64,000 nt of DNA, from the NCBI RefSeq assembly GCF_030253575.1, contig NC_080564.1:6368501-6432500 (forward strand), written 5' to 3'. Below, in pieces: positions 1-11,534 of the stretch. Source of the stretch: Rhododendron vialii (taxonomy: Eukaryota > Streptophyta > Magnoliopsida > Ericales > Ericaceae). Position 1 is the stretch's first letter, and every line of letters begins with the position of its first letter. A program made the position numbers and the translations under genes. Under the pieces are notes generated by a model, which was given only the letters and a program-made list of their open reading frames with translations, was not told the DNA's origin and ran no database searches.

Positions 1-933
1 TATGTAATCTGCAGCACTTCCTTGAAAAATAGCATATCATGGAAAGAGAGAAGATTGACGCACTTCTATTTTTCTGTCGGTGAAGACAAGTCCAGCAACT
101 TTGAGCATAATTGGAAAACGTTAAAAAAGTATATACGAGGAGGCGCCTACATTTTTTTTTAATTTTTTGGTAAGCACGAGGCGCCTACGTTATGAAGGAA
201 GAGGGGGAGAAGGAAGGGGGAGCGGCCTTCCCTCAGCCATTGAGGACGCACTCAGTCATTCAAATTGTTTTGGATTAAAGGGTCATGAAAAACTCAACAC
301 TCACTCTATTAAAAGTGGGCGTGCACAACACCAATGAGTTACTAAGAGATTGTTGTATTGAAGAATGTGTTGCGCTAGCTTGAAAAAATTGTCGATAGAA
401 ACGGGCTTGAAATGGGTGCGAATTTGAAGTCCATTCTTTGTTCGAGGATGGAGGAGGGACCGTCGCTACCGCCGCCGCCAAATGCAATAAGCTTTTCCAG
501 TCTAATAAAATCATTGGTACTAAACTACTGTCCATAGATTGAGCAGCTTTTCTCAAGCGGAATCATGGTTCAGCAACTATCCAACTTGGAAGTATTGGAC
601 GTCCGTAACTGTCAAGGATTGATCAAGATGATGATTCCAGATGATCAAAAGGTCTACCATGAGGTTCTACCCAAATTGAGGCTATCGTGGCTCGCTAACT
701 TACCTGAATTTGTTGGCTTTTTCGAAGGTGTTCCCTTGTCTTGGCAGTCACTGAAGAAGGTGGTTGTACAGAGGTGTCCGAAGCTGAGAGAGCTCCCGTT
801 CGATGTGAATAGCGCTCCTTATTTGAAGGATGTTACGGGCCATCAGAACTGGCGGGATGCATTAGAGTGGGACAACGATGCCATCAGATTAAAATGTCAA
901 CCTTTTACTTCACTGATTCAACTTGACAAGTAG
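1..933 (+). pseudogene. 3' end of a CC-NBS-LRR (NLR) resistance gene, decayed
   Basis: The last 122 codons (565-933) read as the C-terminal leucine-rich repeats of an RPS2-like NLR, with the motifs LSNLEVLDVRNCQGL and a CPKLRELP repeat, and end in a normal stop. The same frame continues upstream to about 379 (LEKIVDRNGLEMG, then LIKSLVLNYCP), but an in-frame TAG lies at 535-537 where the family has a lysine codon. Further upstream the matching LRR text (CCIEECVAL) is in another frame, so a one-base shift lies near 376. The segment 1-135 also has LRR-like text. NLRs are intracellular immune receptors. This piece lacks the NB-ARC domain, which would lie left of the window. A short expressed LRR peptide starting at 565 cannot be excluded, but a broken gene is the simpler reading. 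Confidence 0.75.
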
Positions 934-1665
934 AATCGAAATGCGCAAAATCATGATCAAAATTACAATAAAAATCACTAAAGATAAATAAGTCAACAAA
1001 AAAATATACAGACCGGTTATTTGCTTCCTTTTTTCGGTTTTCTCTGATTTTTTATGATTGGCCTGAGCTTTTTGACTTCTCTTAAAAAAAAAAAAATTCA
1101 TCAAGTAGAATCAGAAAAACCAAATATTTTGATGAAAATATTTTTAAAAAGAGGAGTGATTTTCATACCCTTTTTTGATATCCACACTCCCTTTTGTTTT
1201 TTGGTGATGAAAGTGTATGCATTTTTCACAAAAAGACAAAAAATAATGTAAAAATCATTTCCAAAAAAAAAAACTTCATTTCCTTCAAAAGTAAGCTAAC
1301 TACAAAATTTATAATAAAGTTAAGTCCAAACTCATAGTAGAAGAAGATGTACCAATGTACCATCACAAGGCTATCCGTATGTCACAGTGAAGATGTAGTC
1401 TGAACTGACATGTTTCGAATTTTTTGTGTGTTATGTAGCTTTTTTATTTTATTTTATTTTATTTTATTAGTAATATAAAAGGGTGTATCCAGAGGTTGTA
1501 TGCTACTCATAAATTTGTAGGATGGTACATATATATTTTTGTGCATAGTACAAATGATAATTTTATCGGAGAGAAACTTATTTACCGCTTCGCTCAATCT
1601 CACCCGTTCATTCGCCCAATTAATGGCTGAGATATATTTTCAATTTTGACTGGTAAAAATAATTG
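934..1665. other. AT-rich intergenic stretch
   Basis: No reading frame with recognisable content. It holds A/T runs and a short (TTTTA)n stretch near 1,445-1,470. Probably the NLR pseudogene 3' flank. Confidence 0.5.
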
Positions 1666-2102
1666 AGGAAAATTTCCATTATATCCCTTCAATTTTGACC
1701 AAAAATTCATTTTGATCCTTCACCTTTCAATTTCGGCAAAAAAATACTTCGACTTTCCAATTTTTTTCAATGTCATCCTTTAGAAGGATTCCGTTTTCTT
1801 TGAGTCCTACTATAAGGACCGACGGCCGCGCTGGGCTGTCTCCGGCCACCGGACGACCAATCCGAGCCGTCCAAAAATTCTATAAAAAAAAATAGAGGGG
1901 GCCGGCGTGGGAATTAGTGACATCCAATGTGTGTAGGGTACTTGATCTAAACACCCTATTTTTCATGTATATATGTATATATCCCTAAAGGATGACATTG
2001 AAAAAAATTGGAAAGTCAAAGTATTTTTATGCCGAAATTGAAAGGTGAAGGACCAAAATGAATTTTTGGTCAAAATCAAAGGGATATAAAAGAAATTTTC
2101 TC
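1666..2102. mobile_element. Mutator-type (MULE) foldback MITE
   Basis: Two near-identical inverted arms of about 120 bp (roughly 1,666-1,790 and 1,984-2,102), both containing CCTTCACCTTTCAATTTCGG on one strand or its complement. The 9-bp flanks are AAATAATTG (1,657-1,665) and AAGTAATTG (2,103-2,111), 8 of 9 identical, as expected for a Mutator-like target duplication. The central part (about 1,815-1,985) is GC-richer and resembles the core of the element at 42,917-43,321. No transposase is encoded, so it is non-autonomous. Confidence 0.75.
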
Positions 2103-2465
2103 AAGTAATTGCTTTTCAATCTAGACTGTTTAAAACACTTTTGGACAAACACGATTTAGCGACATAAATCTTCTTTACGGAGGCGTCCCGTAAAGAAAAT
2201 TTACTCATTTTTTAATAGACTAAGACAGGAAAACTAAGCTGGCAAGATTCATTCAAAGAACCAATAATCCTAATAATTAATTATTATTATTATAGATTCA
2301 TTCAAAGATACCAAAATTATCAAATGACCAAAAACTGCCGTTGCTTAGCAGGCTAGCAGCAACGATATTTAGTATAATTATTCGTTATCGTGAAAGAAAA
2401 CAAGGGGCACAATTAGCGTGTCCAAGCTCGATCCACCGTGGGAAGTGCTGGCGCGGTTGTTATAT

Positions 2466-2773
2466 CTGCGTTCTCTTTAATTTAACTTAAACTTGAAATT
2501 TTTGTTTTTATTTGAATATTTTTTGCATTCGCTAGTTTTGCGCCAAATTTTTATGGGTTATTATTTCGTCTCAACGAGAGAAATCAGAAAAGTAGTTATT
2601 TTTTAAAATACTTGGGTAAAAGTAAAAAAATTTATTTTTCCGATTCCTCTCGTCGAGACGAATTAATAACCCACAAAAGTTTGGTACAAAACTAACAAAT
2701 GCGGAAAAAAAATCAAATAAAGACAAAACTCTCAAAATTAAATTAAATTTAAGTTAAATTCAAGAGAACGCAG
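2466..2773. mobile_element. Foldback MITE, almost perfect palindrome
   Basis: The 308-bp unit starts CTGCGTTCTCTT and ends AAGAGAACGCAG. The two halves are complementary along nearly their whole length, with a central stem around GTCTCAACGAGAG / CTCTCGTCGAGAC. No coding capacity. No clear target duplication was seen, so the superfamily is undecided. Confidence 0.7.
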
Positions 2774-5212
2774 AGCTCTGTGTTGAAGAAGGATTTCAGT
2801 GTGCTTAAGCATACATCAAAAAGAGGGTTATCAATTTCCAAACTGAGACAATAACTAAAAGGTCTATATACACAAGTCTTAAAATCTATAACCTCCAATA
2901 CGGCGATCCTCTGATTAGCAGCCATCAACAACCTCCTAGGCAAAGACAAGCCGGCATCAAGGGTAGATGGCAAACCCTCGCGATCACGGCAGCCAAATGA
3001 GCTTGTTCATGTGGTAGTTTCTAGGCAATTAAGGGTCTTCTTCCTCTTAATTGGGTGGCGTCTCCCCCCTTCTTTTGTTTCTTCTGTTGGGCACAGTTCT
3101 GAATATTATAAAATAAAAAACACTGCAATTTCTGAAAACAAAAAAAAAAAAAATCAGGACAAGATAATTCCTGTTTACTATTCCGAAGCATAATTGCCAA
3201 GCATTTTCGTGTGGCTTGAGCTTCTTTGACCTACTTTTTTTTGCGGGTCATTGTCTTCTTAGTCGTGATATAACGCATCCACTTCGTCAAAGAAGCCATC
3301 GATAGTCTCTCTGTCTTTTCGGGGTTCGAAGGGTCAAGAAGTGTTCGGGTCAAATTATGCACATTTCGACTAATCTCATTTCCGGTCTGGTCATAGACAG
3401 GTCATCCACACCGAATTATGAAATTTACAAAAAATTACTTTCTCAGAAGTCATCAATACTCTGAAAATCTAAAATACCATTGAAATCGATAAGAGAGCAA
3501 TCCGATGTGCGATGGTCGAAACACCCCAAAGCAACCGATTTTCTCTTCACCTTCCCCCCCCCCCCCCCCGGTAAACAACTGCTGAGGTTTTATTTATTGG
3601 GCTTTAGTCAATGTCAATGTATTAAAATAGGAGCATCCGAGTCCAAGAAAAAATATCGATTGCAATTTATACTTTTATTAGTTTCGTTTTGCCATTCAAT
3701 GATGCATGAGACATGACACAAGGAGTGGGGCTCACCATATCTCGTATCTAAATTTTAAAGGACCAGAAATTCCCGGGGGCTCGCGGTTTTAATTAATAAC
3801 CCCATATGAGATGCTACTACACATGGCTCATGGTTTTTTTTTAATCGGTAGAAGATACCATTTTACATCATATATGAAGAACAAAGTACAAATTCAGGAG
3901 ACACTATATTAATTGTGAGAGTTTACGAGATAACTAATTTCAACAACTCAACCGATATAAAAAATACGCCCATTATAGGATAAAAACAAAGAAAGAAATG
4001 GAAAACCCGTTACGGAAAAAACACTCATAAGCAGATGGAGAGATTCAAACTCCTGATTTTCTAGCGAGATGTAAGAGTCCTGACGAGCTGAGGCGCTGAG
4101 GTAGCCTCAATTAATTATATGGTTCATGGTTGGCAGGTTGGTATCAACATACAATTACAACGAAGCAATACAGAGTAAGGTCAACTTTATCTGATTTTGA
4201 AATTTTAAGGATGAAAACCACCTCCCCAATTATACCATAGCAACCCAATACTGCCAGTGGTAATCTGGTATATATCGAGATACAATTACGTACAGACTCA
4301 ATATCACAAATCAATTTCAAGTTTGGAAACATTTCAAAATAGTTTAGTGCAATTACGTTATTAGAAATTTTCATTGAAAGAAAATATGCATCCTTCTATT
4401 TGTCGTTCTTGTTTTCTTCTTGTTTTTTTTCTTTCACAATGGATAGTAGTTGTTCTAAATTCAAACTATACATAAATAAATGACCATACAAAACGATGAG
4501 AAGTTGATGAATCTTCAACCGAATTTTCCTTAAGACGCGGCTGTCCACGCCTTTAACAAAGGATTGATAAGCTCTTTGATTGTTTTTGCATTAATAGATT
4601 TTATTAATGGAAACAGTTATCCTTTTGACAAAAAAAAAATTCCTTAAGATGCTCCGTTCGATACGCAGGCCCCCCTTGATTTCAAACACCACTTGGTCTC
4701 TAAATGTATATAACTAGATCGTTGAAATATGTATATGTATATATAAATATAAATACTCATTCAAATCTATATGATAATCATTAGATAGTTGATTTTGCAC
4801 TTCTCAAATTACGTACTAACCATGCTCCAAAAGGGGAGTGCAGTTAGTAAAACTAAAAAATCTTGCATGAGAAGTGCGAAAATTACTGGCCTAATCATTA
4901 TGCCATTTTTTAAATTACGGGCCAAAGTACCTTATGATCCTTGCCTAATTTCTTGGGAATTGTGTGCTACTGTGAATTGTGATATTACGTCCTCTAATGA
5001 GTCTCGTCTTAAATTTGAAAATGTGATCTAAATCTTTCACTTCATATAGCTTGATGCATAGAACAACCTTGCTAAAAATCAAATTGATCAAAACTCAATA
5101 AGCAAACAATCTAATCAAATTACCCTTAAAGTTTAGTACTGATAATACATACAATTGCACTATGATTTTTAGTATCTGCAAAACTTAAGCCTTCAAATCA
5201 TATTTCCCGACA
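2774..5212. other. Intergenic DNA without a recognised gene
   Basis: Only short frames with no family resemblance. A C16 homopolymer lies at 3,554-3,569. A tRNA-like B-box word (GAGTTTGAATCTC) occurs on the minus strand near 4,050 beside a possible A box, perhaps an old SINE head, but too weak to call. Confidence 0.4.
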
Positions 5213-5475
5213 CACAACTAGGGTTGCAACAAACTGAGTTGTTCGCAAGTAGCTCAAAAGACTCAGCTCGTTATGAACTCGACTTAGTTTGTTAGTTAAC
5301 TAGTTGACCTCGAGCTTAAAGTTTAATGAAGGAGCCGAGCTCGAGTTACTTATACTCGTCTCGTTTGAGGATGCACAGCTCGTTCATAAAAACTTGTTCG
5401 GTTAAGAGACCGAGTTAGCCCAATTACTCGGGCTCGAACACTTCAAAAGTTCGGCTCGACTCGCTTGCTGTCGCA
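5213..5475. mobile_element. Possible hAT-like remnant rich in GAGCTCG words
   Basis: It begins CTAGGGTTGCAACAAACT and then repeats variants of GAGCTCGAG, CTCGACT and GTTCGGCTC. This is the composition seen in the hAT copy at 12,329-12,670. A matching right end and target duplication were not found, so it may be truncated. Confidence 0.4.
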
Positions 5476-5599
5476 GCGGAGTCCGGTTCCAATTTCGTGA
5501 GGAACAAGCATAACCTATAAGCCACGTGACGGATAAATCCGCCATTTCATGAGCTCCACAATTACCTTGTGGTTCCCCTGAACTACGTAGTTGGTGTTC

Positions 5600-5812
5600 C
5601 ACTATAAGATTTTGAAAAAAAAAAGGTAATTTCAAGGTTAAAAATTATGTGTTGAAGTAAATAAATTTTCTATCAATATAAATTTTATTTGATAAATCTC
5701 GTTGAGATCTTTTAAACGGTGCAAAAAAAATTTAAAAATTATTTTTTATTTTTATTATATTTAAATTGAAAATTATCAAAAAAATTTTAAGAAAAAGCGG
5801 AACGGGGTCGTA
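5600..5812. mobile_element. Tourist-like MITE copy (ACCCCGTTCC end)
   Basis: The right end (GGAACGGGGT) and the internal palindrome AAATCTCGTTGAGATCTTTTAAA match the elements at 33,775-34,020 and 46,023-46,257. It lies in the opposite orientation to those copies. The left end is degenerate and its boundary approximate. Confidence 0.5.
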
Positions 5813-5939
5813 GTATGAAAGCTCGACCCCTCATCCTTATCCATTTTAATTTTTAATCACAGAAAAAGTGCGATGGCTACTACCGAAGGATCCGTATAAA
5901 ATGAATAGTTTTCCACATCTATACACACAAAAGAGAGAC

Positions 5940-6181
5940 GGCCGTTTCTCTCTCTCTCCTCTATCCTCTCTCCCCTTTCCCATCTGCAATTGCACAAGCA
6001 AATTCTTCGAAAGAGACGGCCTTAAAATCTCTCTCTCTCATTGTCTCCGTCGTCTCTTCACGCGTTTACTCAAAAGGTATCAATCATTTGAGCCCGTATA
6101 TATGCATGTATTTGCGGTACACGAACAATTACTCGCAGTTGTTCGGGTTTCTTTTATTCTAAAGTAGACGGAAAACCAATC
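5940..6181 (+). promoter_or_regulatory. Likely 5' UTR exon of HIR, with CT-rich tract
   Basis: A pyrimidine-rich microsatellite (TCTCTCTCTCTCC, about 5,945-5,980) and a second CT run near 6,030 precede a good donor (CGTAAGTT at about 6,181). The coding exon has an acceptor (TTCCCAG ending 7,394) eight bases before its ATG. This implies a 5' UTR intron of about 1.2 kb. CT-rich leaders of this kind recur at other genes in the window. The transcription start itself is not determined. Confidence 0.5.
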
Positions 6182-7402
6182 GTAAGTTTTTTTTCTTCTT
6201 TTAATTTTGCGGTTGCGAGTTTGATTTTCGTGGCTTGTTTTTATGAGATCCTGATGTCTGAATTACGGATTTCGGTGGTTGTATTCCGTTACATTCTGTG
6301 ATTCCGACCTGAATTGTCTTGTTCATATCAGAGAGTTTGTGGTTATGCTTCAAAATTTCGTTGGAAATTGAAAATTAGGGTTTCCTAGCCCGAAAACAGA
6401 ACAAATGACAATTGCGACTTGTGAATAGTCGATTTTCTTTACGAAATTTGGTGTTTATGAGCCTTGATTTGCTTGTTTATGTGGTCAATGGTCGTGATGA
6501 GTGAAGGACGTTTCAACTTTTATGGTCTGTCACAGATGGGAAGTTAGGGTCACATGTAGCGTTGATTCACATGGTAGACTTGGCTATATATGTCATAATT
6601 GTAGTTAACATCAATTTTGATTTCTTCTTATTTTGATCTCACTGCAATGCCTTTTTGGTGTCCTTTGAAACTTAAACATGCTACCAGGGAGTGGGGTCTT
6701 GGTTTTTGTTTTGTTTTCTTCTAATCTAATTTCTGTCTTGTCCTCCCTCTTTCAACACACACGCACAAATGGGCACTCACACACAGAGGCAACAGAATTT
6801 GTTTTCTCCCAAATAGAAGATAAAGAGCTGTTGCATTTGTCTGATTTAAGTTATCCATTTTCTACAAGGACAAGTGGGCTTGAAAGTATAATGTCAGGCA
6901 AGGGGGAAATCCATCATTTGTTGATTTTTGTTTATTACTTAGGTTGAGTTTTAAAGAATTTTTTTGAGAAAATTCCTCGAAGGTAAAATATTTGCCATCC
7001 GCCGCATAGAAAGTAATCGAAAATTGTCCTGGTATGACAATTGTGCTTGTTTTGTTCTTTTCTCTTGATCAATTGGAGAAACTAATTGAGAATTTATGAT
7101 CTGATTAAAGATTCCTAACAAATGAAGAATATATCGGGAGTTAATGTTGAAATATTGCGACGAATGAAATAGGCAAGTAGCTGATTTATATGTATAGTAT
7201 CCAAGTGCTAGAATAAGCACATGTTGCTTTATGCTTGCAACTATCCAAAGGGTTGAAAAAGAAAAGAAGAAAAGCAATCTCTCTCTTGATTTATGAGTGT
7301 CACAATTATATTTATAATTTGTTATCAGTAGTGTATAATTTTTACTGGAACTTACTTTATTATCTAAACAGCATAAGTTCATCTCACTTCCCAGATTGAA
7401 CT

Positions 7403-10236
7403 ATGGGTCAAGCCTTGGGTTGCCTTCAAGTGGACCAGTCTACAGTTGCTATTAAGGAGCATTTTGGAAAGTTTGATAAAGTGCTTGAGCCTGGCTGTCA
7501 CTGCTTACCCTGGTGTTGTGGGTACCAGGTAGCTGGGGAGTTGTCATTACGTGTGCAGCAGCTTGATGTTCGGTGTGAAACAAAAACTAAGGCAAGGAAG
7601 TTTCTTTACTCTGCTAGAATTTCTCATTACAACTGTTATTTCGTATGCTTGTTCTAGCAACTTTCAATTTGTTAAATCACATATAATCGGCATGTACTAG
7701 TAAAACTGCTTCCCGAAACTTTTAACATCCAGGTGTAAGGTATGGGCTAGAAAAGAGGCAATGCAGTCACTACTTTATGATGTCATTATAACGTGGCTTC
7801 TAAATATCTTGGACAATCTGTTAGCTTTAATGGTTTCATGTTGCTGACAGTTTAAAATTATTTAGTTGCATAATGAATTGTGTTGCTATTGGCATAATTA
7901 TAAATTTTCTTTTCGCCTATTTGGTCATTATGATGCCTGCTTTAGGAGTCTACAACTTTTCTTTTCTTTTCTTTTTTATATTTAACCTCCCCTCTCCTCC
8001 CCCCCAGCTCCCAGGGCTGTGTTTCAGTTCCTTGTCCCTTATGTTGGAGGATTCCTCTCTTGGTCATTGGAGTTTCTTCTTTTGCATGGATGCATTTTTA
8101 TCTTTTACATTGAAACAAAAACTGACGAGTGACGCATGTTTGTTATTTGTTTTAATAATTTATCTGCGATCTAGTGTGATCAGCTATGAACTGGGCTTGT
8201 TGTTTTCTTTCAGGATAATGTCTTTGTTAATGTGGTTGCATCCATTCAATACCGTGCCATGGCAGATAATGCATCTGATGCTTTCTACAAGCTTTCCAAT
8301 ACCAAGGGACAAATCCAAGCTTATGTTTTTGACGGTATTGATATGGCCTTTAATTTTGATTTCCTTGTTACATTAGGGTGGATTCAACATTTTTTTGTAT
8401 TGATTTCCCGCACACTTTTGGAGCATCGAAAAGTTCTTAATTTTTCCCTTCTAGTGAGGCTGGTAAATTGTTTTTTGTGAACTTTTATTTGGCTACCAAA
8501 AATACAAAAGTTTGCTCAGAGAGAGACTGCATGTAGTGTTTTCTAAAGTCAAGTCTATTACCTACCGAAAAGAGGAATTTGCTTCTAGATTTAAGACTTG
8601 ATTACGGTCAGTTCCATGGATCACGTTCTTATTGCCGTCGTTGATTCTGAATTATCAGAAATTCTTCCTTTTGCAGCCAAAGGTTGAGATATTGACTAAT
8701 AGTTGCGCGCTCTTTGCCAGTTTCTTGGCGTTCTATTAGTTTAGACTTAAGTGATCTTGAAAGTCTAGAGAAAGAAGTCCTTCCTAAACAAAGTGGGTCG
8801 ATTGCTGCCCAACATGTAGTGTAATAGTTCTGAATTTCAAAAAGTAGTTTCAGTTTTTGTGTAGGCGCTGATATGTAAAGGAACGGACCTGGTGAACTAA
8901 TGGTAAAAATGATGCATTATTTTATCCCCTCTAATAGAATCGTTTTACGGTACTGGATTTATTGTTAAGATTATGTTGAAACTAATGAGTACCCCTCCAT
9001 CAAACTGTTCAGTCATCAGGGCAAGTGTACCAAAGATGGAGTTGGATTCTGCTTTTGAGCAGAAGAATGACATAGCAAGAGCTGTGGAGGAAGAACTTGA
9101 AAAGGTAACAAATTGCCTTGACGATGATATGCAAATATCATCTATTTTTCATGAAAATCAGATCAATAATTACACTGTGTTTCCTCCCTTTCTTAAGTTA
9201 ATTGTAATACATGTAGGCCATGTCTGCTTATGGGTTCGAAATAGTCCAGACTCTTATCGTGGATATTGAGCCAGATATTAATGTCAAGAGGGCAATGAAT
9301 GAGATAAATGCAGGTACGGTGCACATGCCTGAATGATTTTTACTGCAATATATACCACTTACTTTCTTTCAACACCGAAAGTAGAATTGCAATTGCCTAT
9401 GTCTTACATTAGTCAATTGATGCAAGTTTAGGAACCATTTTTTTCATGTTTAAAGAAACATAAGATGGAAAATACCTTTTGCGTGTATAATGCCTACAAA
9501 GCAATATTTGGGTAGTTTAAGTTACTTGTGATGGACTTATGATGTAGCAATATGCTGTATTGCATCACCCAGCTTAGGTTTTTGGCTATATAAATGTAAT
9601 CTTGGTAACTCAAAATTTGTTCTCTAAGGTTGTATTTGGATCATAGAACTAGGAAGGGATTTTTGTTATGATTATGGTCCTATGGAACAAATGTGAACCG
9701 TCAGATTTATTTTCCTTTTCCCCCACGAGAGCCTTCATCCAAACACATCTGAGACTCAGAGGACTTTAGTTACTTTGATATTGCCAACCCCCATTCATTC
9801 TGTACCTTTTTTTGCTGGGTTGACCAGTTGTAAATTGTTGTTATCCGAATTAACCTTTTTGGTTGCCATCACAGCTGCTAGATTGAGGGTTGCAGCAAAT
9901 GAGAAGGCTGAAGCAGAGAAAATACTGCAGATCAAGCGAGCTGAGGGAGAGGCAGAGTCTAAGTACCTCTCAGGGCTAGGTATTGCTAGGCAGCGCCAAG
10001 CCATTGTGGATGGACTGAGGGACAGTGTGCTGGCCTTCTCTGAGAACGTCCCCGGAACAACAGCTAAGGATATCATGGACATGGTGTTGGTCACTCAATA
10101 CTTCGACACCATGAAGGAGATTGGAGCTTCCTCTAAGTCCTCTGCAGTTTTCATCCCACACGGACCTGGTGCAGTGAGAGATGTCGCATCGCAGATCCGA
10201 GATGGCCTTCTTCAGGGCCAAAGTGCTCAGGTTTAG
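7403..10236 (+). CDS. HIR1: Hypersensitive-induced response protein (SPFH/prohibitin family), HIR1/2-like
   Basis: Five coding exons: 7403-7591, 8214-8334, 9013-9104, 9217-9313 and 9875-10236, giving 286 residues, the normal HIR length. The start MGQALGC has Gly2 (myristoylation) and Cys7 (possible palmitoylation), typical of HIR proteins anchored to plasma-membrane microdomains. Then come [10 protein letters not shown], the SPFH stretch [18 protein letters not shown] and the coiled-coil [18 protein letters not shown]. The C-terminus [15 protein letters not shown] is nearly invariant in plants. HIR proteins oligomerise in membrane rafts and associate with NLR receptors such as RPS2 in the hypersensitive response. 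Intron 1 uses a GC donor (AAG|GCAAGG) with a normal CAG acceptor. The other introns are GT-AG. A 5' UTR intron is inferred upstream. Confidence 0.95.
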
Positions 10237-11534
10237 CTTTTGAGCAATCGTGAAGTTGGCGGTTGGACTTTCTGGTCCTTTTCTATAGCCTATGATTGGG
10301 TGTGGTTGTATGTCTTGTGTTTGGTTCCTTGTTATTAAAGTGGTAAAAAACTGTAGGATGTGAATCCCGGGTATATGCTGCAGATATAGGTCAAAATTGT
10401 GCAGAAGGATGGCTTTTGAATTTCGTTTCCGTTTGGATATGTTTTCCCGTATGAGTGGATGAAGTTTATAGTATTTCTTATTTGAAGTTTGGTTTGCTGT
10501 TGAGAATCTTGCCATTGTTAATTCTACTTTCTTTAAAACAAGTTATCAGCCTGAGTTAATACAGAGTTGGAATCATTGGGGACAAAATAAGAGAAGATTA
10601 AGAGCCAAAATAATCGCATAAGCTTATAAGCAAGGTTCCCGAAAGGACCCTAACGTTCCACAAGGATCCTAGTGAAAGTTTTGAAGTCCCACGTCGATAT
10701 GTCCTGGGAGATTAGGTTCTGCTGTTGATGTCTTCTGATCTTCAAATTTCGACCTTAAACCCATTGACAAAATGACTGGAACAATCAGACCATTGCTAGC
10801 AACTTGGGGCTAGCCCAGTTGGTGATTTCCAAAACTGGTCTTAAATGTGAACCTTACTCAAAGTGAAGCTTCAAGTGCTTCACATGTTCCTCCAACGAGT
10901 AACTAAAGGGTAGGTCCTCCACGTCGTCAGTTAAGTGAGTTATTCCTAGTCCCCTAAAAATGGCTGACTTAAAGATGATCTTTCTGGAATACAATTGAAA
11001 GAACCCACTAAAATCATTAAATTACCAGGTGGAACAACCTACAACCTTAACGTGGGAAAAAAACTAGTCATGCATTAGCTATGCAGCAACCATGATGTAT
11101 CAGCTTTCGGACCCGAACCCATCCCTTGTTGAAAATTACCACCAAAACCTCCATTTTCCATCATCAAACCAAAACCAACAACAACAAAGCAGATAACCAT
11201 AGAATAGGACAAAATCTCAAGTCAACGACGCAAAGCTCTTCAAAAATCAAGAGCTCTGTTCCATGTTTTGACAAGGGATGAATCTCTTCAAATATCAAGA
11301 GCTCTGTTCCATGTTTTGACAAGGGATGAATTGAGGAAACATAAGAACCACGCATTGAAACACATTTCATAAACGATCTAGCATTATCTTCCCCGTACAA
11401 AAACCACAAAAAAAAAAAGAGAGACGAGAATCAACTGATACTAACAGAAGAAAGTTTGAACAGACCACTATACTACCTTGCTGTGCTCACTGCACACCTT
11501 CTTGGTCTTAACCACACTAGGCTGAATAGAACAC
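10237..11534. other. Convergent spacer between HIR and VDAC 3' ends
   Basis: Holds the 3' UTRs of both genes. A 48-bp direct tandem duplication lies at 11,236-11,283 / 11,284-11,331. No independent gene recognised. Confidence 0.5.
11236..11331. repeat. Tandem duplication, 48 bp x 2
   Basis: Two adjacent copies of a unit containing GAGCTCTGTTCCATGTTTTG, differing at about one position. It lies about 200 bp downstream of the VDAC stop, so it could be within the VDAC 3' UTR. Confidence 0.85.

Noticed and set aside
7592-7592. Treating the HIR exon 1 frame as continuing to the stop at 7,657 (an 84-residue protein)
   Set aside because: The sequence after ETKTK loses all family similarity, and the rest of HIR follows in correctly spliced exons.
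9976-10515. 179-codon minus-strand frame overlapping the last HIR exon
   Set aside because: Shadow of the conserved HIR coding exon, with no independent features.
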